Of a DNA stretch of 64,000 nt, positions 1 through 12,118 are shown in pieces; the stretch's first letter is position 1; every line of letters starts with the position of its first letter. A model generated the notes under the pieces. It saw only the letters and a list, made by a program, of their open reading frames with translations, had not been told where the DNA came from and searched no databases. Origin of the DNA: Klebsormidium nitens (lineage: Eukaryota; Streptophyta; Klebsormidiophyceae; Klebsormidiales; Klebsormidiaceae); contig DF237009.1 in the NCBI GenBank assembly GCA_000708835.1, forward strand, positions 124,001-188,000. The letters run 5' to 3'. The position numbers and the translations under genes are program-made.

Positions 1-70
1 TCTCAAGAAGTTCTAGTATGGTTATAGGTTGTTACTCCTCTGTACAAAAAGCAAAGAGTGGAGTATGATC

Positions 71-3000
71 TCACTTACAGTCGACGATCGCAAAGAGCCC
101 CAGAAGCAGCAGCGCTGGATGCGCGCCGATCGCGCCTCCGATCGTCGCCGGACCCTGGGCGGGGCAATCTACCGGGGAACACTCCTCCGGCCAGACCGCG
201 CAAAAGGTTCCGTCTTTGCCCGGTAAACCCGCCAAAACCTCGCGGTAGCACTGCGCCACGCGGCCGCGCGCGACGAGCCGGCCGGTCCCCCGGGGGAAAA
301 GAAGGGCACCGAGGGAGCCCAGTAGAAGGACGAGGAGAGCAGAAACGGTGATGCTGACAAAGTGCAGTCTGCACGCATGAGAGGTCGGCGTTAAGCGAGC
401 TTGGTTTGTGTGGTTCGATGCCCTTCAATCAATCGTGGTTAAGGGGGACAGCTTCCTGTGACGGGGAAACAAAATGAGTCGGGGTTGAGGGAGGGCAGCG
501 GACAAGATGAAAGCGGGAAGTTCATAGATTCGCAAGCTTTCTTAAGGTGAACTTATTTTCGACCTTTGCCCCTGCGGAATTCGATAGGACTAGATTTTGG
601 CACAATTCAACTCCATTTTCTCCTCCGGTCAAATGACTCAAATCGCTCCTTCGGTGTCTTTTCTGAACTGATCTGAGGGGATTGCATGCGAAAAGGACAT
701 CTGAGATCAAATACAGTTCGAAGATCAAACCCAGTTCCCCCGCTTTCCAAAACTGGCGGCAGTCGGATCAGAATAATAAGTGCTCGTTTTGATTAGAAGT
801 GGAGGTCTATTTTGATTTTCGACTAGAGCAATCGGGGGCTAACTAAGATCTTGCAGCGTGCTTCTTTACGGAGAGGAAAACCCACAGATACCGGTTAGCT
901 GCAGGGTCAAAAGTCTGTTAGCGCCAGTCTGCGATGCATTAGGACTTCGACAAGTCACTAAAGTCTCCGCCGGGACGTTCCGAGCACCCCGTCGAAACAA
1001 CAACCTTCCCTGCGCGCTTGAAGTTTTCTCCGAGACAGCTCTGCTCACCGGCGACTCGACCCAAAGTGCTGCCGCGCCTTCTGCCCGAGCAAGTCCCCGG
1101 TCACACTCCCGAGGGCCAATAGCGCCACGACGAACAGCGGTGGTGCGCCCGGTTGCTGCTTCCCGAGACCCATGAGCGATTCTGGTTCGCCGGTTGCGGC
1201 GGAAGGGTCGATCATGTCCGCTGTCCACAGCCCCATCTGGAAAAGAACGGAAAGGGCGCTGTCAAGTTCTTCCTTCGCTCATTTTGGTTTCTCCTTTGCC
1301 GGACAACTATTCACTTCGCGTCGGCGCTCCTCGGTAAAGGTCGGACTCTAGCAACATCAGCCGCTCCTTGCTGCCAAGACACTCCTCGCGTTATGAACGT
1401 CTATAAATCTTCGAGTCTTGTGTTCGTGGTTCTTTTTCGCCTTCTTGGAAAGCGTGTTCCAACTTTTTCAGCGCGACGTAGATACTCATATTTGTATCCT
1501 TGAGCATCAGTACGTTACACGACCGCTGAAAGATTCCTGCCCTTAAGAGAACTGTTCATCGGGAAAGACCTGTTAACTGCATTGATGAGCATTTATCAGT
1601 TTGCAGACTGTGTAGCTAATGACTGTCAGATAAAACCAAAGAGATTGCGAAGCAAGGTCGCCGTCAGACTTCAATCGCAGACAACCCTTCTGATCCCACC
1701 TGGAAGGACTCCTTGTCGGTCGACAGCACGCCCTCCAGCCGCGCGCGCTCGCGCGCGCCGAGCGGCTTCTTCAGCGTCGCGTTCCCGGGCCGGTACCGCG
1801 CTAGCACGCCGCGCGCGCAGCGCGCGCGCGCGGCGTTGATCTCTGCAGCCGCGGCGCGCCACTCCGGGAGCGCCCGGTAGAGCACCCCAACCGCGGGGAT
1901 CGTAACGTTCGTAAGAACGTGGTACGGCTGCGGGCCTTTTGTGGATTCGCACCGGGGATAGAAATGATTGTTTTCTGGAAACCAGTCGGGGGCGCACTCC
2001 ACGAAGCGGCCGGCGGCGTCTCGGTCGGCGCAATGCACCGGGTGGTCCAGCTCCTGCAGATTCGCCGCGAGGGGGGGTAGGTTTGAGGAGATCATTGATC
2101 GGATTTCGATCTTCCCGCAGATTTTGCCGGGGAGGGAGGGGTAGATTTGAGTGAGAGAAAGGAGGGGGGCTGAGCGAAGTGTTGAAAATGGTAGTCCGGC
2201 TCCTGTAGATTTTGGCGGAAAGGGGGGTGGATTTGAGCAAGAAAGGGGGCTCAAGAAACTATCGAGATGATGACTTTCCTGTAGATTGCGCCGGGACGGG
2301 GAGTAGATTTGAGCAAGAGAAAGACAGGGGGAGCTCAGCAAAGTATCGACGATGGTCGTCCGGATCCGGCTCACATGTCCGTCTCGCGGCAACAGTATGA
2401 AGCATATCCGAATCAAGTTAAAAGCTGTCGGGAACTCCGTGTTTGCGGCACAGCAGTTCAGATCGACTTCAGACCGGGTTCGGACACAGGGCTTCTCGCA
2501 GTGCGCGCTTCTGGGCTATGGTTCGGACAGGTAGACGGCACACAGAAAAGGGCTACTTTCAGATTCTGGTTTGATGAAGCATTTTGACGGAGGCCTGTGC
2601 TCGGGTTTAAGAACAAGATCTGAATCCAGAATAAGATTGACATGCTCCGCTGATAACGTACCCACTCGATCCTAAACCAACCCTACCCGTCCCCTGGGCA
2701 CTGTTTTTAGTCGCCACCTGGCTTTTGGTCAACACAAAATCGCGAGAACTGGGAGATGTTTTTCAGTATAAATACGAATTCAAATAATAATGGAAAAGGG
2801 ATAATGCTTGCGACTGGATCAAGAGCAACGGCGTGATCGATCCACGCGTCTTCCACGAAGAATAAGGCCCATCCAATGGCCTTGGATTGGTCTCCATTTT
2901 CGAATGGAAGATTCCGGCAGTCTCGAGGCAGAAACGAAGGAAGGGAGTGACCAAATTAATTTCTGTACTGAAAACGCCACAAACCGGATGCTCCCGTTTT

Positions 3001-6000
3001 CTACTGGGCACAAAACCCAACCCTTGCTTTGCCCTTCGCTTTCAGTGCACAATCTTCCTACGGCCTTGAAACGGAAGGGTTTGGAAACGGTGTCAAAACT
3101 GTTACCTGCGGCCCGAGTATGATGACGTAACGAATACCGGCGTCCTCTACCGGGAAGAGGGCCCATTCGATGGCCTTGTAATGTTCGTGCGGGTGCTTCC
3201 GGTTCTGGGACTTTTTGTCCCACGTCAGCGCCTGGTAGCCCGCGATCATGTCCGGGAACTGCAGAAGGATCAACGGTGCGCGCGCAGAGTTTTTAACCGT
3301 GTGACTGGGAGACCAAATCGAACAGACTCGACTCGCTATTACTTCATTTTGTTTTAGTGAAAGCGATAATTTTCCCGGTAGTCAAACGAGTCGGGCAAGA
3401 GAACGGAGAGGTACCAATTCGCCCTCAGTAAGTCAAGAAACCGCAGGAGAGATCGACTCCGCTGACACTCAAAACTGCATGCATTGAGTTGCGTTGCGGG
3501 GAACTCACGTCAAAACTCACGCAAGCGGCACCTCCTAAGAAAGGAACGAATCTCAGGACCCTGCGAATCTTTGGCAGCAGACAATCGTTCAGATATGGCC
3601 TGATCAGACGCTCGTTACAAGTTCGATAATGAGACTTGGGGGATGACAAGAATCTAAGAAGGTCAAAGACCGGTTATGTGGTCCGGTAAGTAGACTCGAA
3701 GGCTGGTTATAGAGCCTTTGACCTGGGTTGCCTCCGAGAATGACGTCACAAAAGGGTTCCTGTGACCTCACCCGATAGCCCGGCGTCATCACCTCGGAGT
3801 AGTCGTGCGGATGTGGGCACGGGTGGTTCTGGTAAAAGTTGAGATCCAAACCACGTTTCCTGGTCACCAAAAACACGGCAAAAGAAAGCTTCAGAGCTTT
3901 GTCAGCAACAGAACGGTTTATCCTGAAACCCTCCGTCGCTTGAAACAATTGGGAATGCATTAATAAGCCCTAGCGTTTAAAAGAGTCCAAGCAAATAGGA
4001 GTAAAAGTCGTAGCCCGAACGGTTACGCGCTCCGCACTCAACCCACCCTAACCACCGAGCTAACCCCACCGCGGTTTCCCGGGCGCCTATCTAAGGCAAA
4101 CAACGGTTAGGTACATTGGGTTAACCAGAGTGCACTGAGGTTTACCTGTGGTCGGGGTTCATAAAGACGACATCCGGCCCGTAGACTTTGTTCGTCAGAC
4201 CCTGGTAGCAAGAGGAGTACTGCACAAGGCATAGGACAAAGTTCTGTCCATCAGTCCCGTCACCTCTCGTACAGCCCAGATTCTTGCTAGCGGTTTGTAA
4301 CGGCTTGGTTTCTGTGAAGATTAGTGCAATTCCTTAACTTTCTTCGGAAGCAACTGGACCGCAGCGTACGAGAGTGCATCGGCGTAAGCGGCCGCCTTTT
4401 TACATCCTCGCTTCTGGACAGAGAACACTGAGGCGGGGGTGGCAAGCATCGCTTTGCAGAAGAACATGTGGCTCCGGCTGACAATCTCCGAGCTCATTTA
4501 TAATTTTGCGTTCAAGCCCTCGAAGTACTATTGTTGGGAGAGCGCTCAGAACCAGCTCAACAGATTAATCCTCCTGACCACTTCTCAGGAAACCCCATGA
4601 CCCTATGACCCTCAAACTCTGAAAAAGGGTGTATTCTCACTAGAGCGTCGTACGGGTCCTCCCCCAGATCCACCCCGGCCCCCCCCAGGTACACCCGGTC
4701 GATTTGCCCCCGGGTCATGCCGGAGAATCGGTCGTCCAGCATGCGCTTCGCGCGGCAGACCGCCTGCGCCTCGGTGAGCCCCGCCCCGATTTGAACCAGC
4801 CCCGAGCTCTTGAGCGCGGGCACGATGTCCCAGATGAGCTCCTTGAAGAACTGCGCGCGCGCACAATGAGAAGGTTACGGGCTGGTTAGAAGCTGGTTAG
4901 TTGACCTATGAGCAGCCGGCCCGGGCTCTTGAGCGCGGGACAATGTCCCGATTGAGGTCCTTCAAGAGTGCGCGCAAGCGCAGATTTCGGCTGAGCAGCG
5001 TGGGCTTTACGAGAACTTTCGGCAGTAGATTACTCGGGTTACGGGCTGCATAGAAGCTGGTTATGCGCTCGATGAGCAGACTTGGGCGGAACCAGACTCG
5101 GGTAATACCCAGAACGATAACGAGGCTGAATTCCCGTGATGTGTCCGATAACTATACCCGTTATGTATCCGTTAACCAGACTTTATGCTGGCGATAGGTC
5201 TGGTTAGCAGCAAACCTTCCCCGGAGATTGACATGACTACGGAGTGCTTCGTTGAACCTAACGGCTTCAAAGCATTGCTAAGTTTGAGGTGCCCGGTGGG
5301 CGGAACACGGTGGAATCGAAGGAGTAAGGAAAGCTAGGGAGTGGAATCTGTGCTTTGAAAAGGATTGCGTTCACATTTCGTCCCCTAGCGGCACGTCAGC
5401 TCTTTCAAGCCTGAAGGTCTACCATGATAAAAGAGCGGAGCTTTGAGTAGCTCTTTCAAGCCTCTGTCAAGTGATGAAATGCCTCTTCTACCTTGATAAT
5501 TTGACCTACGCGAGACCAGGTTATGTGTGCAAATAGGCTGCTGCCACGTGGCACGCAGGTCGCGAGATTTTGAAGGAGGGCAGCGAGCGACGTAGAGCTT
5601 TTGCAGGCCCTTTGATTGTCGGTTCTGCCTCTGGTTGAAACCTCTGACACGCCTGAAACGAGTTGCAAGTCTTTCCCTTACGAATAAGTGCCAGGTGTCC
5701 TTGGGTGTACGACAATATGGAGAATGGTAGCAAGCTGCTACCAGCTGTTCCAGGCCTTCCTTACACCTTGATTCGAGACTCTTTGGCACGCTCAGAAAAG
5801 CTGGGACACGTTCTTGTTGAAGCTTCCTTACGATGACGTACCTTGTACTGGGGCCAGGGTCCCTTGTCGTCGGTGGGCCAGTGACCATTGTTCCTGCAAA
5901 ACATTTTCACATAGCGAATGAACAAGAGAATTTGATTCAGCAGAGCATTAGCGAAATAAAGAAAAGGTTAAGTACTACGAAGGAAGAGGGAAATTTCTAA

Positions 6001-6805
6001 AGACTGGTCATAAGCACCCGTTTTGGAAGAACGAGCATGGAACTGGATTGAAAGAGGTATGAGCAAGCAGCCAGCATGAAGCGGGTGGGTTGTGAGCTGA
6101 CAAACTTCAGACTTTTGCAAAGCTTTATATTTTCATCTGGAACAATTTCGCACGGAAACAAAAGACTAAACTTAAGACGATGGGGAGTAAGGAGACAAAC
6201 GTCGACGAAGAACCAGCGCGTTGCTATTGGATCTCGAAGCTCATCTTTCACTTAAAATTTCAAACGGATTGTCTGGGAAGTTATCCGAAGCACTCTCAGA
6301 ACGGAAAATACCTATCTGAACACCTTCACATGTCCAAAGTTCCAAAGGAAGCTGCATCCACCCATGATGTAAGCGATTCAACTGACGGGATTGCAAGATT
6401 GGGTGGCCCGAAGTTCTCGCACCAGCCGGTATGGATCATGTAGGGCAGATACTCCGACTGGTTCAGCAGCATCATCTTGTAGACCGTAAACAGCGCCGTC
6501 TCAAAGTACGCAAAGGGATCCCCCAGCATCGCGCGGGCCGCTTGCGTCAGATTCATGCCCTGGCTATTCCACACTGACGTCCCGGCATACGTCATCTGGT
6601 GGATCCCCCGGGGGACCGTTCCGTTGTAACCGGGGAACGGATTCCGGGCTTCTAGGTCTTCCACCAAGGGGCGGAAAGTGGCGATTCCGCCCGGGGGATC
6701 CAGACACCCACCGGGGGAGAAGTCGGGAACAGCTTGATCCGAGGCTGCTGATAGAGAGGTGAGAGCCAAGGAAAGCGCCAGAAAGAGCTTCAGAAGGGGA
6801 GCCAT
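71..6805 (-). CDS. Unrecognised secreted/membrane protein, 9 exons
   Basis: I do not recognise the family. Exons read on the minus strand: 6805-6423, 5893-5842 (52-base microexon), 4850-4641, 4219-4146, 3859-3772, 3258-3106, 2053-1700, 1236-1049, 368-71. All junctions are GT-AG and keep phase, giving 599 residues if the TGA at 71-73 is used. A good donor (GTAAGTGA) starts at 78, so the gene may instead continue past the left edge. The N-terminus MAPLLKLFLALSLALTSLSA is a signal peptide. About 430 residues of extracytoplasmic domain follow, with scattered Cys and N-glycosylation sequons (NGT, NLT, NQS, NVT, NAT) and His-rich stretches such as HPCPHPHDYSEV. The C-terminal part carries three hydrophobic segments (PLFVVALLALGSV, FVSITVSALLVLLLGSLGAL, HPALLLLGLFAIV), so it is probably membrane-bound. 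Three of its introns contain copies of neighbouring exon edges. The exon model is well supported; the function is unknown. Confidence 0.75.
2105..2330 (-). repeat. Three diverged copies of the exon 7 acceptor of the unknown gene
   Basis: The real junction at 2054/2053 reads AATCTGCAG/GAGCTGGACCACC after a pyrimidine run. Similar blocks recur upstream in the intron (plus-strand cores at 2111-2120, 2201-2210 and 2277-2286). Each has a C-rich tract, an AATCTRCRG-like acceptor and, in two copies, GAGCCGGACTACC-like exon sequence. Spacing between cores is about 60, 90 and 76 bases. Confidence 0.8.
2670..2747 (-). mobile_element. Partial copy of the TIR element family
   Basis: Read on the minus strand, this piece shares CGAT-TT-TGTTGACYAA and AGGGGACGGGTAGGGTTGG with the element at 34235-34425. 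Only one end and part of the interior are visible. Confidence 0.6.
2812..2895 (-). repeat. Decayed copy of the exon 6 end of the unknown gene
   Basis: On the minus strand it reads AAGGCCATTGGATGGGCC then TTCGTGGAAGACGCG, matching the exon 6 stretch AAGGCCATCGAATGGGCC then CCGGTAGAGGACGCC. The peptide SKAIGWALFFVEDAW parallels YKAIEWALFPVEDAG. No donor is left, so I read it as a relic in intron 6. Confidence 0.75.
4027..4087 (-). mobile_element. Partial interior copy of the TIR element family
   Basis: On the minus strand this piece reads GCGCCCGGG, GGTGGTTAGGGTGG and GTGCGGAGCG in order, as in the interior of the element at 34280-34336. The terminal repeats are not recognisable. Confidence 0.5.
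4912..5095 (-). repeat. Tandem copy of the exon 3 acceptor and start of the unknown gene
   Basis: On the minus strand, GCGCTTGCGCGCAC then TCTTGAAGGACCTCAATCGG and GACATTGTCCCGCGCTCAAG repeats the real exon 3 start at 4850 (TTCTTCAAGGAGCTCATCTG, GACATCGTGCCCGCGCTCAAG). The adjoining intron words GGTTACGGGCTG, AGAAGCTGGTTA and TGAGCAG also occur twice (about 4873-4917 and 5038-5085). Confidence 0.8.
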
Positions 6806-8031
6806 GAGAGATAAAATCTAGCTGCGTCAGCTTTTTCTTAGAGACGACGAAAGGGTGGGAACCTCCAGGCCTCTGAAACAGACTGGGTGCCTTTTCTTGC
6901 GAAAGTGCGGCGGGCCCAAAGGGCAGAGACAGCAGCAGAAGACAGAAACGCAGCCCACAAGAAACCCAAAGCGGAAGGCCGGAGTTCCTCCTCTACAAAC
7001 TATTGCCTCCAAAGAATCTGTTCTTTGGTCTGCTAAGCAGTGCGTCTCTTTGATCCGTGTTGGGAAAGTGATTGACTGTAGGAAAGCAGAAGCCTAGATG
7101 GCACCGCGCACGTTCTCATGCCTTTTCAAGAACGTCAAGCATACTTCACCTCCATATTACACGCGTTGCCCAGGGCTTTTCAAGAACGTCAAGTAAAGGT
7201 TCATGTTTTTTTACGTTGGGAACCTCGAAAACTGCTCCGCGAAATGTCTGCCGCAAACTCCCATGTCGTACTTAACGAGACTCGGAGCTGCCGACGGCGG
7301 TTTGGTTACTTCCGGAATACCCATGTTGCGACGTTTCATGGTCGCCCAAGCTGGTCGAATTAGAGCACCTGACAGTTAGATAAGATGGCGACCACACATA
7401 GAGCCAGTTGGAACCTAGCGACCGCGGTCGCCGACCGCGCCTCCAAAGTCCGCGCGGATGGCAGACGTGAGATAAACCTGAATCAGTTTCCAGGAGTAGC
7501 AATGTAGGCTTCAACTTTACTGCCTTGCATAGCTTAGTCGACGCTTCGCGGGCATCGGGCTTGGATCTAAAGCAATGGAGTAAAGGCCCCGTACTTGACT
7601 TTCATACCCGTTGCCATAGAACCGTTGCAATGTACCTTTGCTAAAGACACGTACCAATGCTTGAAAAGCAGTAATCGGGGGAAGTGCTGAGACCGTGCAA
7701 GGCTGGTGCTCAGAAACCCATACTTCAGTGCATCGTGCAGGCGAAAGCACAAAATGGATGTAAAAATGTGTGGGTAAATATGGACGTTGGCGTAATGGCA
7801 TGATTTAATGTTGTATTCAATCTGTGAATCCTGCTCGCAGTGTGGCCCGTTGGGGCCAGGGGCACTAAGTTGTTTCAAACTAATTTGCGCTACGTTTGTT
7901 TGCACATCTGTAGAGTCCGCATTCCTGTAACTTTTGTCTGTACGACCGACGATTGAGCAAACCTGGTAACTGAAGATGGCGGGGCTCTTTTGGCCTCATG
8001 CAATGTTTCTAACTTACAAGCCACGTATTTT
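6806..8031. other. Intergenic, tandem genes on the minus strand
   Basis: Holds the 5' region of the unknown gene and the 3' region of the glycosyltransferase. Apart from an 18-base direct repeat I see nothing in it. Confidence 0.6.
7121..7193 (+). repeat. Short direct repeat between the glycosyltransferase and unknown gene
   Basis: CTTTTCAAGAACGTCAAG occurs at 7122-7139 and 7176-7193. No gene is visible around it. Confidence 0.7.
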
Positions 8032-10762
8032 CTATTCCACCACCTCCTCGCAGAAGATGCAAAACTCGTTGAACGCCGCGCGCATGAGCGACCCCTCCGC
8101 CGCGCGGTGCTTCCGCGCAAACTGGTTGTACCAGTGGAAAACACGTGTCTCGTTGCGCATGCGCGCCCAAAAAGCCGCCTGCTCGTCGGCGCTCTTGGCG
8201 TCCCCATTCACACCGAAGTACGCCCAGATGTCCCGGTAGTAGATTGGGTAGATTGCCATGGTCGGCACGACGGTGTAACTGCCCTCCAGGTCCGCGCGCG
8301 CGAGCATGCGCTTGAGCAGCCCCGGGCCGTTGAACTCCCAATCCCACTGAGCCCGAGGAAAAATGAGGTTAGAAGTCCGTCACGTGGATTACCTTTACCG
8401 CGCTCTTAATCCGTGAGTCGAGAAGAAATACCGGCGTCAGCGTGCGGGCGACCCAATTCTATTTTGCTCACATTGTTGCCTTTCGAGAACGGAACATGAA
8501 TCTTACTTTGAAATCACTGGCGACACCATTGACAGACCGTGATATCGAGGTTTTTCAAACCATCGGAACGATCAGGGGGTCGAGACAGAATGGATTCCTT
8601 ACGTAAACCGTCCCCTGTATCACGACCAGAGTAGAAACCCGCGTTTGGGTTGGCCCTTATGAATAAATTCCTTCAATCGAAACCCTTTCTATCAAGTGCG
8701 GTTCGGCGGTTGCCAGACCGCAGAATGTTTCCAGCAGTCGAGAAATGATCAGCTTGATCAGAGTTACCTGGTTGTAATTGCCGCTTGCCTCGACCATGCA
8801 CTCGTACAGAAACGTGCTGCCCCGGTCGAACATCATCACGCCTCCTGCAAGTGTGAAGGACGAAATTAAGGAGTCGAGGGCCAAGGCTTGACAAAAACCT
8901 TCTGGACGATTCCTTTTTATTCTCCTATTTTTTCACCGATCAGACTTGCTCCCCCTTTCGTCCCTCGGGGAAGTACAACTTAAATAGCGGGGTGATCACC
9001 TCTTGATCGATCAAGCATGTTCGAGCAAATGGGCACACTAATTAGTCAAAATATAGATGCAGCTTTTCGAGATCCGGAAAAGACGCAGTTCTATGTGCAA
9101 AGTTCGAAGGAAAGCAGTCTCACCGTCCACTTCCTTATGGGTGCCGGTCTCGCCGTCCGTCAGCTGCGCGCCGAAGGCGTTTCGGACTCCCGTGACGTCA
9201 TTCATGACGATGCAGTCCGTGTCGATGTACACGCCTGCGGACGGGTGACGTCAAACTCTAGATCAGCTATAGACTTTAAAAGCAAGCAGCAGATGTCTGT
9301 GAGCGTCTCTAATCAATTGGTCAATTGTATCTGCTCAGGATCCACCCATGGTGGACCGAGTAGCCCAGAAAGAGGAGCGAAATCCATAGACGCGAACAGA
9401 ATGATGAGACGGATGAGGGATGGGGAGAAGGAAAAGGTTCTGATCGTCTGCAAATCAGACGGGCCTCATCACTTTGCTCTGAAAAGCTATCATAACCTTG
9501 GCAGCCCGCTCAGGGGTACCGCATGGTGAAATAACGACATATTCTTCCTGAAGTTCCACGTGTTGCATAATATCGAAAACGAAAACGAAAGCTTTTCGTT
9601 CGTGGATTTCAAAATCTTGGTCACTTCTAAATCCAACAAGGAAAGTTCTGAATCAGTGCTCACCTCCAAACTTGTACAGCACCGCAAGGCGCATGAGATC
9701 GGTGAAGTGCGAAAAGAAGTACTTTCCTTTGCGCCACTCGTCCACCTTCTTATACCAGACCTCCGCCGGTGTATACTTCAGCAGTGACGTCACGTCGAAT
9801 TCGTCAAGAATCAGTAGCCGGAACCCGCGGGTCTGCAGCTCGCTCATGAACCGGTTCTCGAACTTGAGCACCGAGAGAAAGATGACGCAAGCGGTCGGGT
9901 GCGTGACGAAAGCGCTCTCCACCGACCGCAGGTGCCGCATTTGGAAGCCGTCCGATTTGGCCGTTTTATTCGGCGAGCTAGTGGTTGTCCAAAATACGAA
10001 GAAAGTGAGCGGGCAAGCAGTGTCTCGAATGTAGTTCCCGATCACATTCCCGATGCCGGTCGCGGGGTGGTGGAAGCAACCGGGCTCTTCCGCCGGCCGG
10101 GTCCCCTGGTGAACCCCCGGGCTACCGACCATTTCCAAAGCCGGGTCAGTAACCGGGGTTTCCACGTTAATCTGATTACCGATCGTCTGCACATCCAATC
10201 CGGGCTCCTCCGGAGAATGTTCGGCTGTAGAAGAGCCATCTTTCACTTTTTTTCTCTCCCCTTCGAGACCTTCTGCAGGGATTGTTTCCGCCTCCTGATT
10301 TTTTGAGGAGACCTCTAACTCAGAGAAACTTGCTGCCCCTTCTCTGTTTGAGCCTTCCGTCGTATTAGACTCCTTCCCCAAAGCATCTGATTCTTTCATC
10401 TCGGACTTGGAACGTCCTGCCCTTTTTTCTCCAGAACCACTTCCTGAATCCTCTGCGGAGCTCATTTCCTTCTGAAAGACCTCTCGTGAAACTTCCAACT
10501 TCACAGAGTTCTCTCTCTCTTCTTTCACCCAGCTGATCTCCAAACCCTCTGCAGATTCGCCTGCAGCCTGCTCTGCCAGTGCAGGATCCTCTGCAACCGC
10601 GGAACTAGGGATGGCGGCGATGTCTACCGGGGGAGCCCCATCCTCCGCTGGTCTGACTCTGAAGTTCAGGAAGGGCTCCGAGGAGAGCCACGTGTAACAG
10701 AAAGTGCTCAGGATGACGAGCCAGAGCACCAGCTGCATAATGCTCTGCGGAGGGGTATTCAT
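8032..10762 (-). CDS. Alpha-1,4-glycosyltransferase (Gly_transf_sug / Gb3_synth type), type II Golgi protein
   Basis: Predicted Golgi type II glycosyltransferase of the plant family related to lactosylceramide 4-alpha-galactosyltransferase. Four exons on the minus strand: 10762-9664, 9234-9124, 8844-8768, 8346-8032, giving 533 residues with consistent phases. One membrane anchor lies near residues 9-25 (LVLWLVILSTFCYTW). A long Ser/Glu/Lys-rich stem of about 170 residues follows and looks disordered. The catalytic domain reads FTDLMRLAVLYKFGG then VYIDTDCIV, the DXD motif that binds metal and nucleotide sugar; the exon 1/2 junction falls just before this motif. Exon 4 has the Gb3_synth-like block (VVPTMAIYPIYYRDIW) and ends FCIFCEEVVE. 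The acceptor substrate cannot be told from sequence; in plants these proteins are mostly uncharacterised. It lies in tandem with the unknown gene downstream, 1.2 kb apart. The long stem is the only unusual part. Confidence 0.92.
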
Positions 10763-12118
10763 TTTGTGAGTTTGTATGGCTCTGAAAGAAGGAAAACCTC
10801 CGCAGAAGAAGCTGATGAAAGGAAGCAGCCAAGATAAGAGACAAGGAGCAAAAGCAGAGGAGTTTCGTCAAAAGGAGCGTGGAAAGTGCTTCAACGCAAC
10901 AGGACTCGGATACTATTGCGGCTTCTCGAAGCAAGTGCCAGACTTTTGGACTTTGATCACTGCTAAGAAGAAGGAGAGGAGCGGAAGAGGAAGGTAGATT
11001 TACTGGCACTTGCTTTGAAGCCAGTCTTGACTCGGACCTCAAAGCCTTATAAGCACTTCCAGCGGCAACCCTATCTTCGCAACCCCTATTTCTGAAAGGT
11101 GTGCAGACAAGCACCAGTAGAAGCTTCGTCAGACCCCGAGGATGTGAGGACAGATTTGGTACTCCTCTTGAACCCGATTCAGCCTCGAATGAACAACCAG
11201 TGACTTTGTCCGGTATGTGACGACCACGAACAGGGTCTTATCGCTGTGACAGCTCGGCGAGAGACATATGCTGCGAGTACAGTGATGGTGTAGATTAAAC
11301 AAAGCGACAACGAAGCGGTCAAGTGCTTTAGTCGCAATGCTTCGAAAGTACTGAAGTCGCTAGTAGTAGGACAACTAGCTTACAAGGCAACATGCGCCTA
11401 AAATGAGGACTTTTCAGCAGGTGCCCCGCTTCAAGAAAGTTTTTTCGCCGGTTGCCCGAAGATAGTCCAAAGTTAACAGGCCGTTTGTACTCAAACCCAT
11501 CGATCCTTCGACCTCGAAGTTTCTCGATCAGACGCGCGCAAATACTTGGGAATTCGTTGCATCCCCACACCATGGCTCTCAATGACTGTCATCTATACAA
11601 AGAGTACCTTGTTCGGGTACAATCGTTCGTGAATAACGAACCGATACATGACAGCAAAGCTACTAAAGAACTTTTAATGAACGTTCGCGCCCTTCTTCGC
11701 ATTAACGCGTCTCTACTTCACCATTGCCGACTCGTTAACAGCTAGCTTGAGGAAAGACAGCACAACTGAGCAGTTGCAATGTTAGCCGCAAAAGTTGGCG
11801 CGGCAGGCACTTGCATCTTTGGAATGAATTCTTGGCACTTGGAAGCTGGACTTCGGATCTGGTAACTCAGCAGGAAAAACCCCAAAAACTCATGGATGTG
11901 CTGTCCGACCATCCGTTCTATTCTTTTCCCGGTCGACCTTGCTTCTGCCGACCTTGGCTTTTTCTATACAGTATAAGCTGCGCAAAAAGCGAACTGACAG
12001 CATCGTTCCTGATAGATGCAAGCGTTTACCAAGCGACCCATGGCCTGGCGCTCCAGGCTGTGGTATCGACTCGACACAAGCTTTCAGAGTGTAGAACCGG
12101 CTTGTTCGCAACTTCCGA
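10763..12118. other. Intergenic, 5' side of the glycosyltransferase
   Basis: No exon with supported splice sites was found on either strand. The open frames here lack family features. Confidence 0.55.

Noticed and set aside
401-440. tRNA T-arm-like GGTTCGATGCC
   Set aside because: No matching stem, anticodon arm or acceptor stem is present around it.
1664-2416. Long minus-strand frame with Pro/Ser-rich repeats
   Set aside because: Only 1700-2053 is a supported exon; the rest is intron made of duplicated acceptor sequence.
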